Assembly: GCA_048263775.1 (NCBI GenBank)
Contig: JBLXDU010000010.1
Span: 1-64,000 of the forward strand
Length of the DNA: 64,000 nt
DNA from: UBA1479 sp048263775
GTDB taxonomy: Bacteria; Pseudomonadota; Alphaproteobacteria; Rhodospirillales; Casp-alpha2
Direction of reading: 5' to 3'
Positions 49,335 to 56,935 of the stretch are shown here, in pieces. Under the pieces are notes generated by a model, which worked only from the letters and a program-made list of their open reading frames with translations, was not told the DNA's origin and ran no database searches. The position numbers were made by a program, and so were the translations under genes. The stretch's first letter is position 1. Each line of letters opens with the position of its first letter.

Positions 49335-51653
49335 TTAGGCCACGGCCTGTTCCAGACGATCGATCATGTCCTGAATGACGGAGATTACTCGTGCTGCGGC
49401 GGAAAACGCCTGCTCGAAGACGATCAGGTCCGCCAATTCCTCGTCCAGGTTGACACCCCGGATGCTGTCGGACTTGAACTGCAGGCTCTCGGTCAAAGTG
49501 CGTTGGCTGCTGATCTGCCGGTCGTTGGTGTCGGCAAGCGACGAACTGCGTGCGATGATCGACGAGGCGTATTCGGTAAAGCTGACGTTCAACGACGGCA
49601 GGCCGCCGGAGACTGCGAACGAATTGGAGTTGGACAGCATTGCGGCCAATTCCTCGGCAACGCCGTTGCTTCCGGGTGATGTTTGGTATTCGCCGGCCTG
49701 CCCCTTCGTTGAATCGAATTCCAGGCGCCCGGACGAAACCAGACTAGGCGCGGCAACGATGTCCTGCCGTACAGAAATTGCCGACGATACGCGAACATCG
49801 GCTTCCTTCATGCCCAGTTCGCTGAGCAGTGTTGTGCCGGCGGTCGCAGGGGACCCGCCGGGAGAGGCGGAATGCGTCACGGTGAAGGATCTGCCGTCGT
49901 CATGGGCGAGACGCAGCCGGTAGCCCGAGCCGTCGGGCACAACGGAGGCAGTGATGTTTTCGACCGCTGAAAAACTGGTCCCGGCCACGGGTGCACCGAT
50001 GGGATAGAACATCCCGGATGTGTCCGTACCGCCGTTGTTGATCAGGTCGGCGATCTGCTGCAGGGTCGCGCCCGCCGGAACGACGATCTGTCCCAGATAT
50101 TCTGGGCCCGAGCCCGTATCCGGCGTGTTGGCGTCGCGGAAGCTGAGGACCGCGGAGGTGCTCACGAAGTTGGAACTGAGCACGTTTGAATCGTAGATGT
50201 TTTCCGACAGGCCATCGACGAACAGATTGTTCAGGCCGAAGAAGTTGGAAAACCCGGAAATGGTCTCATCGACGGTTCCGTCGGCATCCTTGTCGAATTG
50301 GATTGAGGCGTCTTCGAAGGCGCTGCCGTCCGCCGATCCGGTTTCGTCACGGAAGCCGAAGCCAAGCGCCGTGTTGTTGAGATTGATCGACAGCTGACTT
50401 TGATCGTTTAGTGTTACCGATGCCGAGGGGGCGCCGTTCAGCTGGAAGAAATCTTCAAGTCGTGCGGCCAGTTCCGTGATTGTGATGGCGCCGCTATCGT
50501 CGGTGCCGTCGCCAAAGGTTTGGCCGTTGCCGGTGCCGCTCAGGATTTCGGACAGGCGGATCGAAATCGTCTGGGCGCCGTCGGCGTCCATCAACACAAT
50601 GGCAACGTCGTCTGATCCACTGAGCGAAATCGTCTGTTCCTGGGGCAGGGCGAAAATGCGCTGACCGGTCAGTTCCTGGTGGCCGGGGAACGGCGTGCCG
50701 CGGTTGTGGACCAAGTTGATCTGGTCACGCAACTGGGCCGCCAATTCGTCAAGTTGCGCCTGCAGGTTCGGCAGGACATCATCGCGCATGTCGAGCAGAC
50801 CGGCCAACTGGCCGCCACGGGCCTGGGTCGTCAGGTCGTTAATGGCAAGCCGTTCGCCTACATAGATGCCGTCGATCTGGCCGCTGGCGACCGTCGAGGT
50901 CGAACTCATGGCTGCCGCGGCCTCATGGGTGATGGTCGGCGGAATGGTGTCGACGAGCGTCAGGCCCGAAGACGTGAACACGACGACGTCGCCATCGTTG
51001 CGCGAGAAGAAACGAATATCGACCAATTCGGACAGGCGGTCGATCTTGTTGTCGCGCTGGTCTTCCAGGTCCGTGGTGTCGTTGCCGGTCGAACCAAAGC
51101 GGATGATGTCGTCGTTGAGCTGATCGATGTCGGCCGTCAATTGGTTCATTTCGGTGACGACGGCGGCGATCTGTTGGTCGGCCTGCAGCCGCAGGTCTTG
51201 AACCATGCGGCTCATGGAGGCGAATTTATCGACGGCAGCTTGGGCCTGGCGAACGAGTTCGCTTTGCTCAAGGATACGGTCCGGAGACACGGTGAGCAGT
51301 TCCGCCGCTTCCTTGAACTCTTCCAGGATGTGCGCGATAGAAGTGTTGTCTCCCGGCGTGCCGAACGTTTCCTGCAAGCGCTGGAAATAACCTTCCTGAA
51401 CCGACACGCTGTTCAGTTCACCCAATTCTTGGCGGATCGATTTGATCAGGCCGCTGTCGACGACACGGGTAAAGTCGGCGATCGATACCCCGGCACCCTG
51501 ACCGGCCAGCACCACCGATTGCTGTTGGATGATCTTTCGCGAATACCCCGGGGTATTCACGTTGGCGACGTTCTGGGAAACGATGTTGAGCGCCGTCTGG
51601 TTTGCCAGCAGGCCGCTTTGCGCCGCTCTCAGTGCTTGTGTGATATCGCCCAT
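49335..51653 (-). CDS. flgK: Flagellar hook-associated protein FlgK
   Basis: FlgK forms the first junction ring between hook and filament. The 772-residue product starts MGDITQALRAAQSGLLANQT with the D0 helix, then NIVSQNVANVNTPGYSRK (29-46), and ends with the C-terminal helix LNLDEELADLIVFEQAFSAA style segment (VNLDEELADLIVFEQAFSAA, near 737-756). Central domains extend it beyond the enteric length (547). It sits 36 bp from flgN and 10 bp from flgL. The N- and C-terminal motifs are standard, so assignment is firm. Confidence 0.95.
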   Translation of the reverse strand: MGDITQALRAAQSGLLANQTALNIVSQNVANVNTPGYSRKIIQQQSVVLAGQGAGVSIADFTRVVDSGLIKSIRQELGELNSVSVQEGYFQRLQETFGTPGDNTSIAHILEEFKEAAELLTVSPDRILEQSELVRQAQAAVDKFASMSRMVQDLRLQADQQIAAVVTEMNQLTADIDQLNDDIIRFGSTGNDTTDLEDQRDNKIDRLSELVDIRFFSRNDGDVVVFTSSGLTLVDTIPPTITHEAAAAMSSTSTVASGQIDGIYVGERLAINDLTTQARGGQLAGLLDMRDDVLPNLQAQLDELAAQLRDQINLVHNRGTPFPGHQELTGQRIFALPQEQTISLSGSDDVAIVLMDADGAQTISIRLSEILSGTGNGQTFGDGTDDSGAITITELAARLEDFFQLNGAPSASVTLNDQSQLSINLNNTALGFGFRDETGSADGSAFEDASIQFDKDADGTVDETISGFSNFFGLNNLFVDGLSENIYDSNVLSSNFVSTSAVLSFRDANTPDTGSGPEYLGQIVVPAGATLQQIADLINNGGTDTSGMFYPIGAPVAGTSFSAVENITASVVPDGSGYRLRLAHDDGRSFTVTHSASPGGSPATAGTTLLSELGMKEADVRVSSAISVRQDIVAAPSLVSSGRLEFDSTKGQAGEYQTSPGSNGVAEELAAMLSNSNSFAVSGGLPSLNVSFTEYASSIIARSSSLADTNDRQISSQRTLTESLQFKSDSIRGVNLDEELADLIVFEQAFSAAARVISVIQDMIDRLEQAVA

Positions 51654-51689
51654 GGTCGTTCGGTTCCAGTGTGATCGGTCGGAAGGCGG

Positions 51690-52133
51690 TTAAAGGTTCT
51701 GGTCAAGTGCGACGGCGACGGAATTGGCAGCCGCGCGGGTGCCTTCCTTGCCGGTGCGGCCGTTCTTCGAATAGGTGCCGGAATGGGGAACGGCTTTTTG
51801 CACGGCTTCGGCGAACAAATCGATGACCTGCTTGTTGGCGGTCATGCCGATTTCAAGACGCATGGCATTCTCGCCGACGGCGTTGGCCAGACGGGTGCCG
51901 GCGGTCGTCAGTTTCTCGTGCAGGTCGGGCGGAATCGCCTTCCAGTCCAGGTTGGCTTCATCCAGGTCCTTCATGCTGTTTTCGTACAGGCGCGCGAGTG
52001 TCGCCTTGTCCTCGAGCATGGCCTCCACGTCGAGGAAGCGGCGCTCGACAAGCGCCAGGTTCTCCGCCTCGACTAAGTCGCTCAGGTGGTCGGTCAGTTC
52101 GACCATCTTTTCAAGACGTTCCATCGGTTCCAT
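51690..52133 (-). CDS. flgN: Flagellar export chaperone FlgN-like protein
   Basis: A 147-residue helical protein of the FlgN family, which escorts FlgK and FlgL to the export gate. It begins MEPMERLEKMVELTDHLSDL, has VEAENLALVERRFLDVEAML (37-56), and ends in a polar, basic region. A perfect AGGAGG ribosome-binding site precedes the ATG. Its place between flgJ and flgK, and the helical pattern, support the call; the family is poorly conserved. Confidence 0.75.
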   Translation of the reverse strand: MEPMERLEKMVELTDHLSDLVEAENLALVERRFLDVEAMLEDKATLARLYENSMKDLDEANLDWKAIPPDLHEKLTTAGTRLANAVGENAMRLEIGMTANKQVIDLFAEAVQKAVPHSGTYSKNGRTGKEGTRAAANSVAVALDQNL

Positions 52134-52161
52134 GAGATTTGGTCCTCCTGTCGGGCGCTTG

Positions 52162-52494
52162 TCAGCGCGCCTCCTGCATGCGGATAAGCTGGTCCAGAAC
52201 GGTATCGGCGATGCCGACGCCGCCGGCCTTCGAAATGGCCTTGCCGTATTCGTCGATCTGCAGGTTGCGCCAGATGTCTTCGGCCGGGCCGCCGCCGAAG
52301 GGCTTTTCGGCTTCGATGTTTTCGAACATCGGGCGGATCATTTCGGAAATGAAGACCGACTCGAAATCCTGGGCGACGGCGCGCATGCGCTGCATGGACA
52401 TGGCGTTGTGTGCCTTGCCGGCCAGGGCGCTAGTTTTGGCCGAAGGCGCAGTCTGCAGGCCGACGAGCGTGGTATCGATGGCGCTGTTCATCAC
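52162..52494 (-). CDS. flgJ: Rod-binding protein FlgJ (rod-cap domain only)
   Basis: The 110-residue product is the N-terminal rod-binding domain of FlgJ: MRAVAQDFESVFISEMIRPM (37-56) followed by GGGPAEDIWRNLQIDEYGKA (67-86). It lacks the C-terminal muramidase domain of the enteric protein, as is usual in alphaproteobacteria, where a separate SltF-like lysozyme opens the wall. Its start overlaps the flgI stop by 4 bp. Confidence 0.92.
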   Translation of the reverse strand: MMNSAIDTTLVGLQTAPSAKTSALAGKAHNAMSMQRMRAVAQDFESVFISEMIRPMFENIEAEKPFGGGPAEDIWRNLQIDEYGKAISKAGGVGIADTVLDQLIRMQEAR

Positions 52495-53672
52495 ATCACC
52501 TGAATTTCAGCCTGGAGAGCACCGGCGGCCTTGATGGCCTGCAAGATGGTGATCAGGTCGCGCGGGCCGATGCCCAGCGCGTTCAGGCCGTTGACCAGGT
52601 CCTGAAGCGTGACACCTTCGTTGAACACGGTCAGGCGCTTGTCCTGGCCTTCGTCGATCTGCACGTCCGTGCGGTCGACGGTGGTCGTCGTGCCGACCTC
52701 GGCGAACGGGCCGGGCTGGGACACCTGCGGGGTTTCCGTGATGCGGATGGTCAGGCTGCCTTGGGCGATGGCGACGGTGGAGATGCGCACGTTCTCACCC
52801 ATCACGATGGTGCCCGACTGTTCGTCGATCAGCACGCGGGCCATCTGATCCGGCTCGATGCGCAGCTGTTCGATGTCCGTCAAAAGGTTGACCACGTTAT
52901 TGCGATAGTTGTCGGGAACGTGCAGTTGCACGGTTTTGGGATCCGACGGCCGCGCGGCGGTGGTGCCCAGGAAGGCGTTGACGGCCTGGGAAATGCGCCG
53001 TGCGGTGGTGAAATCCGGGTTCTTGAGGCTCAGCTTGACCACTTCCATGTCGCCGATCTCGAACGCCACCTCACGTTCAACGATGGCGCCGTTGGCGATG
53101 CGGCCCGAGGTCGGAACCCCCTTGGTTACGGTTTCGGCGTTGCCCTGGGCGGTGAAACCGCCGACTGCGAGCTGGCCCTGTGCCACGGCGTAAACCTCGC
53201 CGTCGGCGCCGAGCATCGGCGTGACCAGGAGCGTGCCGCCCAAAAGGTTGTCGGCATCGCCGAGGGAACTCACCGTCACGTCGATGCGCGAGCCCTGGCG
53301 GGAAAACGGGGGCATGTTGGCGGTCACCATGACGGCGGCGACGTTTTTGGAATCAAGGCCGGAATCGGTTGTCTGCACACCCAGGCGGTTGAGCATGGAC
53401 TGCAGGCTTTCCTTGGTGAAATGGCCGTTAGAGAGCGAGTCCCCGGTGCCGTTCAAGCCGACGACCAGACCGTAGCCAACCAGCTGGTTTTCACGGATGC
53501 CTTCGAAATCCACGATGTCCTTGATGCGCGACGCGGCGCCGGCGCTGCCGGGCAGTCCAATGCTCAAGGCCACGAAAAACGCCGCGGTGGCGGCGGCCAG
53601 GCGCAGCGCCAATGCGAGGCAGCTGTAGCCCGAGGTCTTGTCGCTGTTCATTTTTCCCGTTCTCGTCATCAT
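52491..53672 (-). CDS. flgI: Flagellar P-ring protein FlgI
   Basis: FlgI forms the P ring in the peptidoglycan layer. The 393-residue product has a Sec signal peptide (about residues 15-46, Ala-rich core ending GSAGAASRIKDI), then GIRENQLVGYGLVVGLNGTG, and the conserved NVAAVMVTANMPPFSRQGSR. An in-frame ATG seven codons later (53651) is an alternative start. It is first in flgI-flgJ-flgN-flgK-flgL and lies 64 bp from a strong sigma-54 promoter. Confidence 0.95.
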   Translation of the reverse strand: MMTRTGKMNSDKTSGYSCLALALRLAAATAAFFVALSIGLPGSAGAASRIKDIVDFEGIRENQLVGYGLVVGLNGTGDSLSNGHFTKESLQSMLNRLGVQTTDSGLDSKNVAAVMVTANMPPFSRQGSRIDVTVSSLGDADNLLGGTLLVTPMLGADGEVYAVAQGQLAVGGFTAQGNAETVTKGVPTSGRIANGAIVEREVAFEIGDMEVVKLSLKNPDFTTARRISQAVNAFLGTTAARPSDPKTVQLHVPDNYRNNVVNLLTDIEQLRIEPDQMARVLIDEQSGTIVMGENVRISTVAIAQGSLTIRITETPQVSQPGPFAEVGTTTTVDRTDVQIDEGQDKRLTVFNEGVTLQDLVNGLNALGIGPRDLITILQAIKAAGALQAEIQVM

Positions 53673-53735
53673 TTCATTGTCTCAATCGACTGATGCCGGC
53701 CCTTTGCGGGCCATGGTTGTTCCCACCTGTTATTA

Positions 53736-53751
53736 AGCGAAAAGCGTGCCA
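53736..53751 (-). promoter_or_regulatory. Sigma-54 promoter of the flgI operon
   Basis: TGGCACG-CTTT-TCGCT on the minus strand matches -24 perfectly and -12 with one change, spacing 10 bases between GG and GC. Confidence 0.82.
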
Positions 53752-53846
53752 CCCAAGGAGACGGGTTAACTAATTGAAATATAATGATTAATTTTCCGAA
53801 GGCGCTGTCTTTGATCGGTCTTTCCCGGCAAGAGACACCCCATCAT

Positions 53847-53860
53847 GGGCAACAATTGCC
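53847..53860. promoter_or_regulatory. Activator-site candidate (GGGCAA-CAA-TTGCC)
   Basis: A palindrome of the shared GGCAA-N3-TTGCC type, about 110 bp upstream of the flgI sigma-54 promoter. Confidence 0.6.
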
Positions 53861-53878
53861 GGGCCCCTGAAAGCGAAA

Positions 53879-53900
53879 AGGGCGGCCCGAAGGCCGCCCT
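53879..53900 (-). terminator. Rho-independent terminator after the second flgE-type gene
   Basis: A 9-bp stem AGGGCGGCC/GGCCGCCCT with a CGAA-type loop and a short T-run on the minus strand, 45 bp past the stop. Confidence 0.8.
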
Positions 53901-53944
53901 GAAAAACATCCGCATAACCGGAGAAATCTGGCAAGGGCGCGCCG

Positions 53945-55594
53945 CTAGCGTTTGAGGTTGGCCGCTTCCTGCAGCATTTCATCGGCGGTCTTGAAGCTGG
54001 TAGCGGCGACATTGTAGGCGGCCTGGGCAGCGATCAGGCGGCTCATTTCCGTGCCGAGATCCACGTTGGAGCCTTCCAATGCATTTCCGAGAATGGTCGC
54101 GAATCCGGATTCGTCTGCGAAGACCTGGTTCGGTTCGCCGGAGGCTTCAGTTTCCTGGAAGTTTTGACCGTTGGAAATTGCGAGGCCATCCGGGTTGGGG
54201 AAGATCGCCAAAGGTACCTTGTAGAGAACGCGGCGCGTGTTGTCCGTGAACTCGCCGTAAATCTCGCCGCCGGCCCCGAAGCTCAGGTTCGAAATGGCCG
54301 CCGACTCGGCGCCGTTGTGTTCGTAGTTGGCGAAGGAGAAATCGCCGGAAAACTGGGTGAAACTACTGGCATCTAAGGTGAAGGTTGCGGTTTCGCCATC
54401 ATCAAAGGTGACGTCGAAGGTATAATCCGATTCCGATGACAACGCCCCGTTGTTGCCAAACTCCAGGCGCTGTGGGATCGAGGCCGACGACGAGAAGGTA
54501 ATCGCATCGCCGACGACATCATCGGCTGCCAACGGGGTGGCGGCGGCCAGCGTGATCTCTGCTTGGTTATCGGAAATGCTGGCAATCGTATAGGTGTCGT
54601 CGTTGGCGCCACTGCCGGCGATGGTAATCGTGTCACCCGGCTTCAACCCGGCGAAGGTGCCGGCAAGCTGCGTGCCGAGTTGTGGACTAACGCCACCCGG
54701 ATTGAGGTCAGAGAATGCCGTGATCACGCCGCCGCTGCCGGCGACGGTGGAAAATCGTATCGCATCAATCGGTAAGGTCGGGTTCGAAGCATCGTAAGTT
54801 CTGGTCGTCACGGGCGTGTAGGTCCCCCCGGGCGACGCCGTCACGCTGGCGATATTGTCGCCAATCAGACGGAAATCCCATCCATTCGACGCGTCGAAAG
54901 CCTTGGTGAAGTCGACGCGGATGCTTTGGGCGTTAAAGCTTGAATCAACGACCTCGATGCTGCCGTTGCGCACCGTGCCTGCGGCGTCATCGGCCGGCAA
55001 GTTGACATCGAGAGACGTCGTCGTCGTCTGTTCGCCGCTGTCTTCGAAGGCGAATTGGTCGACGCGCATGGGGGCCGGAGTGCCCAGGGTGAAGGTTCCG
55101 TCCGGATTGACGGCATAGCCCAATAGGAAGTTGCCGAACTGATCCGCAAGATAGCCCTGGTTCACGGTCGCTGCGGTTCCGTCCGAAAGCGTTACGGAAT
55201 CCGTCAGGTCGGTGACGTTGATGTCGAAGGCGCCACGCCGCGTATATTGGATGTTGCCGTTCACGTTAATGTCGGGCGAGACCATGAAAAAGCCGCTGCC
55301 GATGATGGCAACGTCCAGATTGCGGTCGGTGGTGCGGACCTGTCCTTGATTCGATATGCGTTGGAAATCAACGGGAGTGGTGCCGCCAAGGTCGGAATGA
55401 TAGGTCCCGGAGGCACCTTCCGCCGTGGTCGCGCCGACAGAGGTGAACCCTTTGTTCATCAGGGTCTGGAATTCAGTGTCCGTACGCTTATAGCCGTCGG
55501 TGTTCAGGTTGGCGACGTTTTGCGAAATGGTGCTCAGCTTGTGGGACTGGCCCATCATGGCCGAGGTCGCTTGCTGAAAAATGCCCAAACTCAT
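53945..55594 (-). CDS. Second FlgE-type hook/rod protein
   Basis: A 549-residue FlgE/FlgF/FlgG-family axial protein: MSLGIFQQATSAMMGQSHKL then ISQNVANLNTDGYKRTDTEF (23-42), the conserved IIGSGFFMVSP (97-107), and the C-terminal SRLIAAQAAYNVAATSFKTA (518-537). It is longer than FlgF or FlgG (about 250) and is closest in plan to FlgE. With the 800-residue FlgE this makes two hook-type proteins. Residues about 305-367 carry the module shared with FlgL and FlgE. It has its own sigma-54 promoter and terminator. It could be a distal-rod or hook-cap-like protein, or a paralogous hook protein. Confidence 0.85.
   Translation of the reverse strand: MSLGIFQQATSAMMGQSHKLSTISQNVANLNTDGYKRTDTEFQTLMNKGFTSVGATTAEGASGTYHSDLGGTTPVDFQRISNQGQVRTTDRNLDVAIIGSGFFMVSPDINVNGNIQYTRRGAFDINVTDLTDSVTLSDGTAATVNQGYLADQFGNFLLGYAVNPDGTFTLGTPAPMRVDQFAFEDSGEQTTTTSLDVNLPADDAAGTVRNGSIEVVDSSFNAQSIRVDFTKAFDASNGWDFRLIGDNIASVTASPGGTYTPVTTRTYDASNPTLPIDAIRFSTVAGSGGVITAFSDLNPGGVSPQLGTQLAGTFAGLKPGDTITIAGSGANDDTYTIASISDNQAEITLAAATPLAADDVVGDAITFSSSASIPQRLEFGNNGALSSESDYTFDVTFDDGETATFTLDASSFTQFSGDFSFANYEHNGAESAAISNLSFGAGGEIYGEFTDNTRRVLYKVPLAIFPNPDGLAISNGQNFQETEASGEPNQVFADESGFATILGNALEGSNVDLGTEMSRLIAAQAAYNVAATSFKTADEMLQEAANLKR
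54494..54682 (-). repeat. Shared beta-rich module inside the second FlgE
   Basis: Residues about 305-367: GDTITIAGSGANDDTYTIAS then ISDNQAEITLAAATPL. It matches the modules of FlgL, notably copy 4. Confidence 0.55.
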
Positions 55595-55648
55595 GTCTCG
55601 ATGTCCCCGCGTCCAGGGACCCTCTTCGGTTTTTCCCGCGTAAATTAT

Positions 55649-55664
55649 TGCAAGGTCGGTGCCA
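55649..55664 (-). promoter_or_regulatory. Sigma-54 promoter of the second flgE-type gene
   Basis: TGGCACC-GACC-TTGCA on the minus strand, nearly perfect consensus with 10-base spacing, about 55 bp upstream of the start. Confidence 0.88.
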
Positions 55665-55716
55665 AGAGGGAGGGGGCTTATTTGTTTGAAAACAAAGAAT
55701 ATTTATAAAGAGGCCT

Positions 55717-55731
55717 GGGCAAAGTCTGCCC
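55717..55731. promoter_or_regulatory. Activator-site candidate (GGGCAA-AGT-CTGCCC)
   Basis: The shared palindrome type with one mismatch in the right arm, about 68 bp upstream of the sigma-54 promoter. Confidence 0.5.
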
Positions 55732-55822
55732 CATGACAGCCTCGGGGCCATGTGGGGGGGGAAATTCTTGCCGCCTTGGGTGTCGGGCGGGCGCTTCAGC
55801 CGCCGTCGGCGAAGGGGGGCGT

Positions 55823-56935
55823 TCAGTGGTCCGATTTGGGGAAAATCAGAAGATGTTCCGGCGCCACCTGGGCGCTGACACGCGATCCGATTTCCGGCAG
55901 GAACACCCCCGGCATCCGGGCGTTGAAAAGGGGCCCGGTACCGCCGTCCCCCAAGGACAGCGTCAGATGGGTGGAGCGCCCGAGCGAACGCGCCGAGACC
56001 ACCGTCAGCGGTATGCCCGCGTCCGTCGCTTCCGGTTGGGACAGATTCAGGGCTTCGGGGCGGACCAGCACCTGAGCTTCGGCGCCTTCCGCAAGGTTAT
56101 TCGCGGGAAACTGCCCCAGGGCAGTGACCAGGGCGCCATTCTCCACCCGGCAGTCGAGTCGATTGACGGGGCCGAACAACTCGGCGACGAACACTGTCTT
56201 CGGGTGGAAATAGATCTCGACCGGTGTGCCGGACTGGACGATGCGTCCGTCCTGCATGACCATGATGCGGTCGGCCATGAACATGGCTTCTTCCGGATCA
56301 TGGGTGACCATCAGGGTGGCGATGCCGGAGCGCGAGAGGATTTGGAATGTATCTTGGCGGATCTGGGCACGGCGGTTGACGTCGAGGCCAGAAAACGGTT
56401 CGTCCAGCAACAGTACCCGGGGGGCCGGGGCTAAGGCGCGCAGCAGGGCGACGCGCTGCTGTTGGCCGCCGGACAGGGTATGGGGAAAGGCATCGGCATA
56501 ATCGCCGAGGCCCATGGTCGCGAGGGTGTCGCGGGCCCATTCCCGGCGGGGCCGGTCCTTTTCCGCCAGGCCGAATACGATATTTTCGTACACGGTCAGA
56601 TGGGGGAACAGGGCGAAGTCCTGAAACATCAGGCCGACATTGCGTTTTTCCGGCGGCATCTGAGGTCCGCCCTGGCCGTCGGCGACCGTATCCTCGCCGA
56701 TTGTAATACGCCCGACCTGTAGGTCTTCAAGCCCCGCCGCAAGGCGCAGCAAGGTCGTTTTGCCGCACCCCGAAGGCCCCAGCAGACAGACCAGTTCGCC
56801 AGGATTGACGAAGACCGAGACCCCCGACACCACGGTGTGATCGCCGAATGCATGCGAGACGTTCAGCATATGCAGGCCATCGGCCTTGGACATGGTCGTC
56901 GGTGCGGCGGCGGGCGGGGTCATGGGAGAGGTCAC
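55823..56935 (-). CDS. fbpC: Ferric-iron ABC transporter ATP-binding protein (FbpC-like)
   Basis: The ATPase of an iron(III) importer, 370 residues. Walker A is GPSGCGKTTLL, the signature motif is LSGGQQQRVALLRAL, and Walker B is VLLLDEPFSGLD; a C-terminal regulatory domain follows from about residue 255. GTG at 56935 overlaps the permease stop by 4 bp (GTGA); ATGs at 56923 and 56893 are alternatives. It is last in fbpA-fbpB-fbpC. Confidence 0.9.
   Translation of the reverse strand: MTSPMTPPAAAPTTMSKADGLHMLNVSHAFGDHTVVSGVSVFVNPGELVCLLGPSGCGKTTLLRLAAGLEDLQVGRITIGEDTVADGQGGPQMPPEKRNVGLMFQDFALFPHLTVYENIVFGLAEKDRPRREWARDTLATMGLGDYADAFPHTLSGGQQQRVALLRALAPAPRVLLLDEPFSGLDVNRRAQIRQDTFQILSRSGIATLMVTHDPEEAMFMADRIMVMQDGRIVQSGTPVEIYFHPKTVFVAELFGPVNRLDCRVENGALVTALGQFPANNLAEGAEAQVLVRPEALNLSQPEATDAGIPLTVVSARSLGRSTHLTLSLGDGGTGPLFNARMPGVFLPEIGSRVSAQVAPEHLLIFPKSDH

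Noticed and set aside
50679..51674. 331-codon plus-strand open frame opposite flgK
   Set aside because: Antisense shadow of flgK; no family resemblance.
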